Assembly: GCA_963663945.1 (NCBI GenBank)
Contig: OY760687.1
Coordinates: 3,286,001 to 3,350,000 of the forward strand
Direction: 5' to 3'
DNA from: Bin87 sp963663945
Lineage (GTDB): Bacteria > Chloroflexota > Dehalococcoidia > Lucifugimonadales > UBA3495
Length of the DNA: 64,000 nt
How positions within the stretch are numbered: the stretch's first letter is position 1; each line of letters opens with the position of its first letter. The notes beneath the pieces were generated by a model. That model had not been told where the DNA came from. It saw only the letters and a program-made list of their open reading frames with translations, and searched no databases. This document shows, one piece after another, positions 33,254 to 41,403 of this stretch. Made by a program: the position numbers and the translations under genes.

Positions 33254-33586
33254 TCATTCGTGCGCCCAGACCATGGCGAAGGATTCGATTTCACGGATGC
33301 GTTGCAGCCGGCCGTCGGCAGAGTGTTCGCCGATGCCGGAAACTACGGCACGACGGACGTCGTTGGCCTGGAACGCGCCGGCCACCTCGAGGTGCCACTT
33401 CGCCGGGTAAGGGCTGACGATCAGGTCGCCGTTGTCCAGCAACAACTCAAAGGTGCCTCCCTCGGGTTCGTCATCGGGAGTTGGCGGATCCATCTGAACC
33501 GCGCGAACCTGGCCCTGAACTTTCACCGTGCGCAGGTTTTCGGAGTGACTATCAGGATCAAATCCCGCAGTTGTTTGCTCCGTCAT
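33254..33586 (-). CDS. small beta-rich protein, paralogue B flanking the PIN gene
   Basis: A 110-residue protein. VKVQGQVRAVQMDPPTPDDE, GTFELLLDNGDLIVSPYPAK, WHLEVAGAFQANDVRRAVVS and GIGEHSADGRLQRIREIESF can be aligned over nearly the whole length with the product at 34019-34354. It looks like an OB-like or beta-barrel fold with acidic loops. I do not recognise a named family. It starts 4 bp after the PIN gene stop in the same transcript. An antitoxin or chaperone role is inferred only from position. Confidence 0.7.
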   Translation of the reverse strand: MTEQTTAGFDPDSHSENLRTVKVQGQVRAVQMDPPTPDDEPEGGTFELLLDNGDLIVSPYPAKWHLEVAGAFQANDVRRAVVSGIGEHSADGRLQRIREIESFAMVWAHE

Positions 33587-33590
33587 AACG

Positions 33591-34022
33591 TTACGTCCTC
33601 GTTGGCTCCAACAAAACGGTAAATCCGGCTTGCCTGAAGTGGTGGTCGCCGGTCAGCGCATCGGCGATATTCAACCGCCGCATCAGCAGGAAACTGGCGC
33701 AATCCGTGATGCTCCATTCCTTGTCGTTTGCCACAGTACGGAACATGGCAAAGGCTTCGTCAAATTGTTCCGAGGATTGCCGGATGATAGACACTCGCGG
33801 GTCTTGGATAATCCGGTCAATCAGATCGATAATCGCTCTTCGCATTTGGGCGGAGGTGCCACTACGGGGAGCAAGCGCCTCGTTGAGCACCAATTGGGTG
33901 GTGACTATCCGGTCGCCTTGAGCTTCCAGCAGCGCACCGTATTCCATAGCCAACGCATGAAATTCGTCGTCTGGCGTAATCAGGGCAATCCAGTAGCCGG
34001 AGTCGGCAAAGTAGTCATTCAC
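33591..34022 (-). CDS. PIN-domain ribonuclease, VapC-like toxin
   Basis: A 143-residue PIN protein. The four acidic positions are present: DYFADSGYWIALI (first Asp), TTQLVLNEAL (Glu), EWSITDCASFLLM (Asp) and ADALTGDHHFRQAG (Asp). VapC-type PIN proteins cut RNA when free of antitoxin. The GTG at 34022 overlaps the stop of the upstream small gene by three bases (GTGA), the usual antitoxin-toxin coupling. An ATG at 34067 would overlap much more and is less likely. A second small protein similar to the first follows directly. Confidence 0.82.
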   Translation of the reverse strand: MNDYFADSGYWIALITPDDEFHALAMEYGALLEAQGDRIVTTQLVLNEALAPRSGTSAQMRRAIIDLIDRIIQDPRVSIIRQSSEQFDEAFAMFRTVANDKEWSITDCASFLLMRRLNIADALTGDHHFRQAGFTVLLEPTRT

Positions 34023-34354
34023 AGGCCCGCCCGGATCCTGCCACGGCGCATAAATGCCTCTTTCCAATCGTGAATGCGAAAAGTATCGAATGATTCGATT
34101 TCTCTGATGCGTTTTAGCTTGCCGTCGGATGAATATTCGCCGACGCCGGAAACGATGGCGCGGTTCATATCGTTAGATTGGAATGCCGCTCCAACATCAA
34201 CATGCCATTCTTCGGGATAAGGGCTGACGATGGTTGTGCCGTCTTCCAGCAACAGCTGGAAGGTTCCGCCGCGGTCTTCGCCCGGCGGGTTCATCTGGAC
34301 GCCTCGCACCTGGCCCCTGACTTCCACAGGGCGGCAATCTTCAAGCTGAGTCAT
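34019..34354 (-). CDS. small beta-rich protein, paralogue A upstream of the PIN gene (putative antitoxin)
   Basis: A 111-residue protein. VEVRGQVRGVQMNPPGEDRG, TTIVSPYPEEWHVDVGAAFQ and IVSGVGEYSSDGKLKRIREI are shared with the protein at 33254-33586. The C-terminal tail WKEAFMRRGRIRAGL is unique to this copy and basic, so it might bind nucleic acid or the toxin. It is translated directly before the PIN toxin with overlapping stop and start, which is the usual antitoxin position. No AbrB, RHH or Phd fold is visible. Confidence 0.72.
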   Translation of the reverse strand: MTQLEDCRPVEVRGQVRGVQMNPPGEDRGGTFQLLLEDGTTIVSPYPEEWHVDVGAAFQSNDMNRAIVSGVGEYSSDGKLKRIREIESFDTFRIHDWKEAFMRRGRIRAGL

Positions 34355-34399
34355 GGCATTGCTCCGGATTGGCTGCTGAAATTGTATGTTCTATTGTAG

Positions 34400-34439
34400 T
34401 GTAGCATCGGCCGTTTTCATTGCGCGCCAGGCAATCGGC
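34400..34439. repeat. promoter block (copy 2), upstream of the PIN operon
   Basis: These 40 bp match 33031-33070 with two mismatches. Read on the minus strand it has TACACT and TACAAT boxes close to its left end and lies about 45 bp before the antitoxin-like start at 34354. The same block is therefore placed before two neighbouring minus-strand genes. Confidence 0.75.
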
Positions 34440-34465
34440 GGGGCCGCCTGTGCTAAACTGGCGCG

Positions 34466-34497
34466 AACTCAGTCAAACTGGAACTCAGCCAAACTGG
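34466..34497 (+). repeat. two tandem 16 bp repeats before the MoxR gene
   Basis: AACTCAGTCAAACTGG and AACTCAGCCAAACTGG stand next to each other, 13 bp before the GTG start of the MoxR gene. A third part-copy (TAAACTGG) is at 34454-34461. They could be binding sites for a regulator of the operon. Confidence 0.55.
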
Positions 34498-34510
34498 TCA
34501 GGATTGTACC

Positions 34511-35497
34511 GTGCAAAACACAGCAGTATCTCCCGCGGCCGGGGTCGCGCCGGCCATCCTGGACGCCGCCGTCGTGGCGCGGCGCATCGCCGACAACGTC
34601 TCCACGGTCATCGTGGGGAAGAGCGACGTGATCGAGATGGCGCTGGCCTCCCTGATCGCCGAGGGACATATCCTCGTCGAGGACGTGCCGGGCGTGGGCA
34701 AGACGATGCTGGCCCGCTCCATCGCGACCTCCATCGGCGGAACCTTTTCGCGTATCCAGTTCACTCCCGACCTGCTGCCCAGCGACGTGACCGGCGTATC
34801 GGTGTACAACCAGTCCACAGGGGAGTTCTCCTTCCGGTCCGGCCCCATCGCGGCCCAGTTGGTGCTGGCGGACGAGATCAACCGGGCGACGCCCAAGACC
34901 CAGTCGGCGCTGCTGGAAGCCATGGAAGAGCGCCAGGTCACGGTGGACGGGGTGACGCATCCGCTGTCGCTGCCGTTCCTGGTCATCGCCACCCAGAACT
35001 CCATCGAGTACGAGGGCACCTTCCCGCTGCCCGAAGCGCAGTTGGACCGGTTCCTGATGCGCATCAACGTGGGCTACCCGCGTTTCGAGGAAGAGATCAC
35101 GATCATCGCGCAGCAGGAGCACTCGCATCCGATCCTGGACCTCGAGGCCGTGGCGACGCCGGAGCAGGTAATTGGGATGCAGCAGGCGGCGCAGGAAGTA
35201 TATGTCGACGGCCTGGTCCGCGAGTACCTGGTGGGGCTGGCGGAGGCGACGCGGGAACACGCCGACGCGGCGCTGGGAGCATCGCCACGGGCATCGCTGG
35301 GCCTGTTCCGCACCGGACGCGCGCTGGCGCTGGTGCGCGGCCGGGACTACGTGCTGCCCGACGACATCAAGGAACTGGCGGTGGCCGTGCTGTCCCACCG
35401 CATCGTGCTGACGCCGGCCGCCAGGATGCGCGGGGTCCGAGCCGAGCAGATGGTGAGCGAGCTGCTGAACAGCGTACCGGTGCCGGGGGCGCGGTAG
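34511..35497 (+). CDS. MoxR-family AAA+ ATPase
   Basis: A 328-residue AAA+ ATPase. Walker A is GHILVEDVPGVGKTMLARSI, Walker B LVLADEINRATPKTQSALLE, sensor 1 FLVIATQNSIEYEGTFPLPE, the arginine-finger region EAQLDRFLM and sensor 2 in SPRASLGLFRTGRALAL. MoxR proteins act as chaperone-like remodellers, usually next to a DUF58/von Willebrand protein. The DUF58 partner occurs at 36.8 kb, and two hicBA cassettes lie between. The GTG start at 34511 is preceded by AGGA. Confidence 0.93.
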   Translation: MQNTAVSPAAGVAPAILDAAVVARRIADNVSTVIVGKSDVIEMALASLIAEGHILVEDVPGVGKTMLARSIATSIGGTFSRIQFTPDLLPSDVTGVSVYNQSTGEFSFRSGPIAAQLVLADEINRATPKTQSALLEAMEERQVTVDGVTHPLSLPFLVIATQNSIEYEGTFPLPEAQLDRFLMRINVGYPRFEEEITIIAQQEHSHPILDLEAVATPEQVIGMQQAAQEVYVDGLVREYLVGLAEATREHADAALGASPRASLGLFRTGRALALVRGRDYVLPDDIKELAVAVLSHRIVLTPAARMRGVRAEQMVSELLNSVPVPGAR

Positions 35498-35521
35498 GCT
35501 GGCGTATTGGGAGGGCGGACG

Positions 35522-35827
35522 ATGTACACGTTTGACGTTTTGGTTTGGGAAGACAACCTATCCAACGGATCAATCTGCTACGGCGCCTGGTGTTCCTACG
35601 TCCTGGGCGTGTGGGGGCAGGGCGATACCGAAGAAGAAGCATTGGCAGACATCACCACTGCCATGACCGATGTCATTCACTGCCCTTGGGAAGACGGCAA
35701 GAGCTTAGCTGACTCTGAAGAGGCCGCCGGCGAGATGAACAATTTGATGCAGCAACTGTCTGACGAAAACGTCTCGTACCGGGTCCATCGGGTTACCATT
35801 CCCGCACAAGAACCGGCTGGCGTTTGA
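35522..35827 (+). CDS. HicB-like antitoxin, first cassette
   Basis: A 101-residue HicB-fold protein: YTFDVLVWEDNLSNGSICYG then AWCSYVLGVWGQGDTEEEAL and ADITTAMTDVI. It has the beta-strand/helix arrangement of HicB but no obvious ribbon-helix-helix tail. GGGAGG lies 7 bp before the ATG. Its stop shares one base with the start of the hicA-like gene (TGATG). The protein is a close paralogue of the product of 36170-36475. Confidence 0.8.
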   Translation: MYTFDVLVWEDNLSNGSICYGAWCSYVLGVWGQGDTEEEALADITTAMTDVIHCPWEDGKSLADSEEAAGEMNNLMQQLSDENVSYRVHRVTIPAQEPAGV

Positions 35828-36096
35828 TGCCCCGGTATGCCAATGTTCAAACCCGCGCTTTGCGTCGATTACTGGTCAGGATGGGATTGATTGAAACCTC
35901 GCACAATGACCATTGGCGTTACCGTCATGAGGGTTTGGGTTTGCGCACCAGGGTATCATTTGGCGACAAGGAAGTTGGTGCCATTGTTATGGGTAGAATA
36001 ATTGGCCAACTTGGCATGACCGTTGATGAATTTCGCGAAGCTATGAACGGCGATATACCTGAGCGGTTCACCAATCCTGAATGCTGGAGCAACTGA
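35827..36096 (+). CDS. HicA-like toxin, first cassette
   Basis: An 89-residue protein similar to HicA mRNA interferases. ALRRLLVRMGLIETSHNDHW followed by RYRHEGLGLRTRVSFG has the central His of the dsRBD-like fold, then GAIVMGRIIGQLGMTVDEFR. The C-terminal DIPERFTNPECWSN is shared exactly with the second copy. The ATG at 35827 overlaps the hicB stop. HicA usually comes before HicB; the order here is hicB-hicA. Confidence 0.78.
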   Translation: MPRYANVQTRALRRLLVRMGLIETSHNDHWRYRHEGLGLRTRVSFGDKEVGAIVMGRIIGQLGMTVDEFREAMNGDIPERFTNPECWSN

Positions 36097-36169
36097 GCAA
36101 CATTGAAAGTCAGTTGCTTTGACGTCTGTTCGCATGCAACGCATTGAAACCGTAAAGAGAGAGCTGAAC

Positions 36170-36475
36170 ATGCACACCTTCGACGTACTCGTTTGGGAAG
36201 ACACAACATCTGATGGGTCGGTTGGCTATGCCGCCTGGTGCTCGTACGTGCTAGGTGTCGGAGGACAAGGGGACACCGAGGAAGAAGCCTTGGCGGACAT
36301 CACCTCGATGATGACCGACGTGATCCTGCATCCCTGGGAGGACGGGAAATCCCTGGCGGATGAAGCGCAGGCCGCGGCCGAAATGGCTGCAATCGTGGAG
36401 GAGCTTTCGGCTGAAGACGTCCCTTACAAAGTGCACAGAGTATCAATTTCATCCGAACTACCAGCCAGCGTCTAA
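36170..36475 (+). CDS. HicB-like antitoxin, second cassette
   Basis: A 101-residue paralogue of the product of 35522-35827, with HTFDVLVWEDTTSDGSVGYA and SYVLGVGGQGDTEEEALADI. GAGAG is found before the ATG at 36170; the frame is open to 36119 but no ribosome site supports that start. It lies 73 bp after the first hicA, so the cassette seems to have arisen by duplication. Confidence 0.8.
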   Translation: MHTFDVLVWEDTTSDGSVGYAAWCSYVLGVGGQGDTEEEALADITSMMTDVILHPWEDGKSLADEAQAAAEMAAIVEELSAEDVPYKVHRVSISSELPASV

Positions 36476-36747
36476 TGCCGCGATACGCGAACGTGCGGGC
36501 ACGCGAGTTACGTCGACTGCTGCTCAGGATGGGATTTATCGAAACTGCTCATAACGACCATTGGCGCTACAGACACTTTGGTCTTGGCTTGTATACGAAG
36601 GTTTCTTTCGGCAACCATGAGATCAGGGCTCGCTACATGGGCGGAATCATCACCAAGCAGCTACGTATGACCGTTGATGAATTTCGCGACGCTATGAACG
36701 GCGATATTCCGGAGCGGTTCACGAATCCTGAATGCTGGAGCAACTAA
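36475..36747 (+). CDS. HicA-like toxin, second cassette
   Basis: A 90-residue paralogue of the first HicA-like protein. RELRRLLLRMGFIETAHNDH and WRYRHFGLGLYTKVSFGNHE keep the central His, and RFTNPECWSN is identical. There is a one-residue length difference in the region IRARYMGGIITKQLRMTVDE. The start overlaps the hicB stop by one base (TAATG). It ends 13 bp before the DUF58 gene. Confidence 0.78.
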   Translation: MPRYANVRARELRRLLLRMGFIETAHNDHWRYRHFGLGLYTKVSFGNHEIRARYMGGIITKQLRMTVDEFRDAMNGDIPERFTNPECWSN

Positions 36748-36760
36748 CAGGTTGTTCACC

Positions 36761-38086
36761 ATGATCAAGTCTTTCATCAGCCAACACCGGCGCAAGATAC
36801 TGTTCAGCCTGCTGATTCTGGCGGTGCTGTTTTACTCTCTGGGTACCGGGTTCTCCTTCTTCTACCGCCTGCTGTTCACACTGGTGCTGCTGGTCATCAT
36901 CGGCTACGGCTGGGCCTGGCTCAACCTGCGCGGCATCGAGGTGCGGCTGACCCGGCTGGGCACCCGGGGCCGGGTCGGCGATTACCTGGAAGGGCAGATC
37001 CAGATGATCAACCGGGCGCGACTGCCCAAGTCGTGGCTGGAAGTTGTGGAGGACACCGACCTGGCGGAGCCGGGCGGGCGCACGGTGGCGCTGGTCAAGG
37101 GACAGGTGCGCTCCTTCCGCATCGCCACGTATCTTGCGCGACGGGGCATCTATCGCACCGGGCAGGTCCGCGTCACCGCCCGCGATCCCTTCGGGCTCTT
37201 TCGCCTGAGCCGGACCTTCCTCAACGACCAGTCCTACACGGTGCTGCCCCGGACCGTGCCCCTGCCCGACCTGGACCGCCGTTTCGCCAACCTGCCCAGC
37301 GACTCGGTTTTCTCGCGGCGCACGCCGGCGATTACACCCGAATCATCCACGGTGCGGGACTACGCCCACGGCGACAGCCTGCGCCGCATCCACTGGCCGT
37401 ACACCGCCCGCATGAATCGCCTGATGGTGAAGGAGTTTGACATCGGGGTGTCGGCGCAGGCCTGGATCCTGCTGGACATGGACCGGCGCTCTCACCTGGG
37501 CGACCCACCGGACAACACGGAAGAGCTGGCCGTGACCGTTGCGGCGTCGCTGGTGCAGCACTGGGACGAAACTGCCGTCCCCGTGGGGCTGGCCGCCAAC
37601 TCCGCCGACCTCTGGATGCTGAACCCGGACCGCCGGCCGGCCCAGCTGGGCATACTGATGGAGACCCTGGCCGGCATCCGCGCGGACGGGACGCTGTCGC
37701 TGGAGCGGTTCGTATACGACCTGCGCCCGCACCTGTCGGGGTTCAACACGCTGATGGTCATCACCGCCTCGCGACGTCCGGAGTGGACCTCGGCCCTGGT
37801 GAGCCTGCGCCGTCAGGGGATCAACGTTACGGTGTGCTACGTGGACCACACGTCGTTCACCGATCCCGGAGGGGAGTCGAGCACCGGCATGACCGGCCAG
37901 TCGGTGGCCGACTACCTGGCCCAACACGACATACCCATCTACGTGGTGCGACGTGGCGAAGACATCAACCAGGCCATGTCGCGTCCGCTTGCCATCAGCG
38001 GGGCCAGGATACCCGAAGGCAGCGGCGTCCCTGCGGATCCGGCGCCCGCCACGACGCCCGATCCGGTAGCCGGCCCGGTTGCGTAG
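36761..38086 (+). CDS. DUF58-domain protein
   Basis: A 441-residue protein with two N-terminal membrane helices (KILFSLLILAVLFYSLGTGF and LLFTLVLLVIIGYGWAWLNL). The middle part carries the DUF58 block VRDYAHGDSLRRIHWPYTAR followed by MNRLMVKEFDIG, and a von Willebrand-like part with LLDMDRRSHLGD follows. It is the normal partner of MoxR ATPases and of TgpA-type proteins. The ATG at 36761 is preferred over the TTG at 36752. A low-complexity Pro/Ala tail closes the protein. A possible internal promoter (TACAAT at about 38090) precedes the next gene. Confidence 0.9.
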   Translation: MIKSFISQHRRKILFSLLILAVLFYSLGTGFSFFYRLLFTLVLLVIIGYGWAWLNLRGIEVRLTRLGTRGRVGDYLEGQIQMINRARLPKSWLEVVEDTDLAEPGGRTVALVKGQVRSFRIATYLARRGIYRTGQVRVTARDPFGLFRLSRTFLNDQSYTVLPRTVPLPDLDRRFANLPSDSVFSRRTPAITPESSTVRDYAHGDSLRRIHWPYTARMNRLMVKEFDIGVSAQAWILLDMDRRSHLGDPPDNTEELAVTVAASLVQHWDETAVPVGLAANSADLWMLNPDRRPAQLGILMETLAGIRADGTLSLERFVYDLRPHLSGFNTLMVITASRRPEWTSALVSLRRQGINVTVCYVDHTSFTDPGGESSTGMTGQSVADYLAQHDIPIYVVRRGEDINQAMSRPLAISGARIPEGSGVPADPAPATTPDPVAGPVA

Positions 38087-38147
38087 CGATACAATTGGGC
38101 CCGTACCCACGACCTGTGTAAAGCAACTTCTGTAAAGAAACCTCGTC

Positions 38148-40691
38148 ATGGCTACCATCACTGCCCCCTCCCCTCCCATTGCACCGCCCTCGTCGGAGGC
38201 AAACCCGTCGTGGAGCGGAGCCGGCGGCGCGGCCCGCAGGCTGCTGTCGGTTCTGACCGCGCTGCGTCCTCCCGACGGCTGGGTAGCCGCTGGATTGCTC
38301 CTCCTCAACATGATCATCGTGGTGTGGTCGGTGGAGGCAGCGGACTGGGCGCCATCGCCGTCGCTGGTGCTGGTCATGATCCTGGCGGTGCTGACCGCCA
38401 TCCCGCTGACGCGCATCCGCCTGTGGACCGCCGCAGTGCTGCCCGTGGGATTGCTCATCGGCATCGGTGTGATCATCTGGCAGATGGTGGTCGCCGCTCC
38501 GGACGAACTGCAGGTCGCCACCGCGGGAGAACTGTTCGAGCGGCTGGGACTGTGGCTGTTCGCGGCCCGCAACGAAGGCATCAGCGTTGACCCTCTGCCC
38601 TTCGCGGTGGGACTGATGATGGCCTCGTGGCTGTCAGGCTACCTGGCGGGATGGGTGTTTTTCCGCTACCGGAACTTCTGGGGCGTGTTCGCCCTGGGAG
38701 CGGTGGGCCTGATGTCCAACCTGACCTTCCTGCCGGACACCGCCAGCATCTACCTGGCAATCTACATTTTCACCGGCCTGCTGCTGGTGGGGTGGGTCCA
38801 GTCGATGCGTTCCCGGCAACGATGGGACGCGGAGGGCAGGGTCTACGACGGGCACCTGGGCATACTGACCGTCAGCGATACATCAATGGTTGCGATCGTC
38901 GCCCTGGTGATCGCGTTCCTGCTGCCCGTGGGCGGCCAGTGGGGGCCGGCCAACACGTTTTACTCGATGACGCGCGCTCCCCTGGTGTCGTGGGAGGAGG
39001 ACTTCAACCGGCTGTTCGCCGGACTGCCGGCCCGGCGTCCGCTGCCCTACCGCATCTGGGGCGACACCATGGCCTTCCAGGGCACCATCAACCCCACGGA
39101 CACGCCGGTGTTGCAGGTGAACTCCCCGGTGCCCATGTACTGGAAGGCGCGTTCCTACGCGACCTACACGCATGAAGGATGGCTATCCGATGGCACCGTG
39201 CTCCGCGAGCCCGGATGGCAACCCAAGCACAGCACGCCCAACCCTCAGCAGGAACGGTTCAACGTAACGTTTGAGGTCATTCCAAACTACGACAGCCGGA
39301 GCCTGTTCGCCGGGGGGCAGGTGATCGGCGCCAACCGTGACGTGCGCGTTGAAACCTTCGATTCCCCCAGCTACGTGATTGACCCGCACCTGGTAAGCGA
39401 GACCGACCTGCTGCCTGCGGCCCTCCAGCTGGCCGTTCACGGCCTGCGCGACGCCGTGTCCGCAGACGCCTTCGCCGCGGCAGAAACCGTTGCGGGCGTG
39501 CTGCCCACCTCCTTCGTGCTGGAATCAGTGGAACGCGACTCCGCTGGCAGCGTGGTCAACGCCGTGATCGGCGAGATAGTGCCCTCCGAGCCGGATGTGC
39601 TGGCCGTGCGCGCCGCCGGCGGCGCGGCGGAGGCCGGAGAACCCTATCAGCTCACCGCCTCGGTGTCCTCCGCGGAGCCGGAACATTTGCGCACCGCCGG
39701 CGAGGAGTACGCTCCCTGGCTCTGGGCGCGGTACACGCAACTGCCTCCCGATATGCCGCCACGGGTGGGGGAACTGGCGCGGTCGGTCACGGGCGCGTAT
39801 GACAACCCATACGACAAGGCGGTGGCAATCGAGCAGTATCTCAAGAACAACTACACCTACAACCTGACCATCGATCCTCCGCCGTTCGGTTCGGACGGAG
39901 TGGACCACTTCCTGTTCGAGAGCGGCCAGGGCTACAGCGAGTACTTTGGCTCGGCGATGACCGTGCTGATGCGAAGCCTGGGGGTTCCCACGCGCATGAC
40001 CACCGGCTACACCACCGGAAACCTCGCGGACGGTTCCCACATCTACGTGGTCACGGACCGCCACAGCCACGGCTGGACCGAGGTGTTCTTCCCCGGCTAC
40101 GGCTGGATCCCGTTTGAGCCCACTCCCGGCAGGGATATACCGGTGGCCATACCGCCGGAAGAGCAGGTCCGACCTGCGGTGTCCACCGGCGACACCTCCG
40201 ACGATCAGGATCTGCTATGCGAAATCGAAGAGGAATGCGAGGACTTCGAAGACGGGCTGGAGGATGCCGACCTGCTCGGCGGCGACCTGGTCGCTGAAGG
40301 CTGGGCCACCACCGCCCGCGGCTTGATACCCTGGATCGCAGGATCGCTGGCTGGCGCAGTGGCATTGGCGCTGGTCGCCTGGGCCGTGTGGCGGTGGCTG
40401 TTCGCGCCGCCCCGGGACGTGCCGGGCGCGTACCGACGCCTGCGCCGCCTGGGACGGTTGGCGTCGCTTCCGCTGCGGGAGCACCAGACGCCACACCAGT
40501 GGGCAGGGACTCTGGCCGCAGCCGTGCCGGAGCAGGCGCAGGATATCAGGCGGATCGTCAATGCCTATGTCCGGCACACCTATGCGAGTCGCGAGCGCCT
40601 GGATGCAGATGCGGACCCGGACGTGGCTGAGGCTTGGAAAACGGTTCGCGGGCCGCTGGCGTGGTACGCCCTGCGCCGCCGGGAAGTCTGA
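38148..40691 (+). CDS. transglutaminase-like membrane protein (TgpA type), catalytic Cys replaced by Ser
   Basis: An 847-residue protein. N-terminal membrane helices (about residues 45-270, DUF3488-like), a large external region (about 270-590), the transglutaminase-like core (about 575-670), another membrane helix (about 725-745) and a C-terminal DUF4129-like part are in the usual TgpA order. In the core GYSEYFGSAMTVLMRSLGVP, the position that is Cys in active enzymes (GYCEYFA) is Ser597, codon AGC at 39936-39938. The His is in RHSHGWTEVFFPGYGW, and FEPTPG stands at the Asp/Glu site. The enzyme is therefore likely inactive or altered. It belongs to the MoxR-DUF58 locus. Confidence 0.9.
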   Translation: MATITAPSPPIAPPSSEANPSWSGAGGAARRLLSVLTALRPPDGWVAAGLLLLNMIIVVWSVEAADWAPSPSLVLVMILAVLTAIPLTRIRLWTAAVLPVGLLIGIGVIIWQMVVAAPDELQVATAGELFERLGLWLFAARNEGISVDPLPFAVGLMMASWLSGYLAGWVFFRYRNFWGVFALGAVGLMSNLTFLPDTASIYLAIYIFTGLLLVGWVQSMRSRQRWDAEGRVYDGHLGILTVSDTSMVAIVALVIAFLLPVGGQWGPANTFYSMTRAPLVSWEEDFNRLFAGLPARRPLPYRIWGDTMAFQGTINPTDTPVLQVNSPVPMYWKARSYATYTHEGWLSDGTVLREPGWQPKHSTPNPQQERFNVTFEVIPNYDSRSLFAGGQVIGANRDVRVETFDSPSYVIDPHLVSETDLLPAALQLAVHGLRDAVSADAFAAAETVAGVLPTSFVLESVERDSAGSVVNAVIGEIVPSEPDVLAVRAAGGAAEAGEPYQLTASVSSAEPEHLRTAGEEYAPWLWARYTQLPPDMPPRVGELARSVTGAYDNPYDKAVAIEQYLKNNYTYNLTIDPPPFGSDGVDHFLFESGQGYSEYFGSAMTVLMRSLGVPTRMTTGYTTGNLADGSHIYVVTDRHSHGWTEVFFPGYGWIPFEPTPGRDIPVAIPPEEQVRPAVSTGDTSDDQDLLCEIEEECEDFEDGLEDADLLGGDLVAEGWATTARGLIPWIAGSLAGAVALALVAWAVWRWLFAPPRDVPGAYRRLRRLGRLASLPLREHQTPHQWAGTLAAAVPEQAQDIRRIVNAYVRHTYASRERLDADADPDVAEAWKTVRGPLAWYALRRREV

Positions 40692-40730
40692 CGACCCGTG
40701 CCCAAAGGTGACCGGGCCACACGGAGAAAC

Positions 40731-41273
40731 ATGGCAATGAGTTCAGGCCCGGGACCACATGGGACGCTTCACTACTGCCTGGAGGAGACGCCCTTCGGGT
40801 GGCTGGCGCTGCTGGGCACCACACAGGGACTGCGCCGGGTCAGCCTGCAACCGGAGCCGCAACAGGCTCTGGATGGCCTGGGCGGCGCGATGGACGACGC
40901 TGACGAAAGCGCGGAGGTCTTCGCGGACGCGCTGGCGGCGTTCAACGAGTACTTCGCTGGCAACGTCAGCGCCCTGGACGCGATTCCACTGGACCTGTCC
41001 AACGCGTCGCCGTTCTTCGGGGCGGCCTGGGCCGCGTGCCGGGGCATACCGGCGGGGGAGACCCGCTCCTACCAGTGGCTGGCCGAGGCTGCCGGGAACT
41101 CCAAGGCATCCCGCGCTGCCGGCCAGGCCATGGCCAAGAATCCTTTCCCGCTGATCATCCCGTGCCACCGGGTGGTGGGCAGCAACGGGGGTCTGCACGG
41201 CTACGGCGCCGGCGGCATCGGCGTGAAGGCGCGGCTGCTGGAGATGGAGCGCAATCGGGGCTCGCTGCTCTGA
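40731..41273 (+). CDS. ogt: methylated-DNA-protein cysteine methyltransferase
   Basis: A 180-residue DNA repair protein. The active site PLIIPCHRVVGSNGGLHGYG contains the acceptor Cys in the PCHR motif, and the helix-turn-helix region TRSYQWLAEAAGNSKASRAA lies just before it. The N-terminal part is the RNase H-like domain. It takes an alkyl group from O6-alkylguanine onto itself. The ATG at 40731 has GGAG 5 bp upstream; a GTG at 40698 and an ATG at 40737 are alternatives. Confidence 0.93.
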   Translation: MAMSSGPGPHGTLHYCLEETPFGWLALLGTTQGLRRVSLQPEPQQALDGLGGAMDDADESAEVFADALAAFNEYFAGNVSALDAIPLDLSNASPFFGAAWAACRGIPAGETRSYQWLAEAAGNSKASRAAGQAMAKNPFPLIIPCHRVVGSNGGLHGYGAGGIGVKARLLEMERNRGSLL

Positions 41274-41403
41274 ACGACGGAGCGTCTCAAGCCGTTGTTG
41301 CGGTCTACCCGCCCGACGGGTATTCTGTACCGCGATTCAATCCCCTCTGATCAGCAACGACAATCGCGCTATCCAACCGCGCTGGCGGCAGGAGGTTACG
41401 ACG

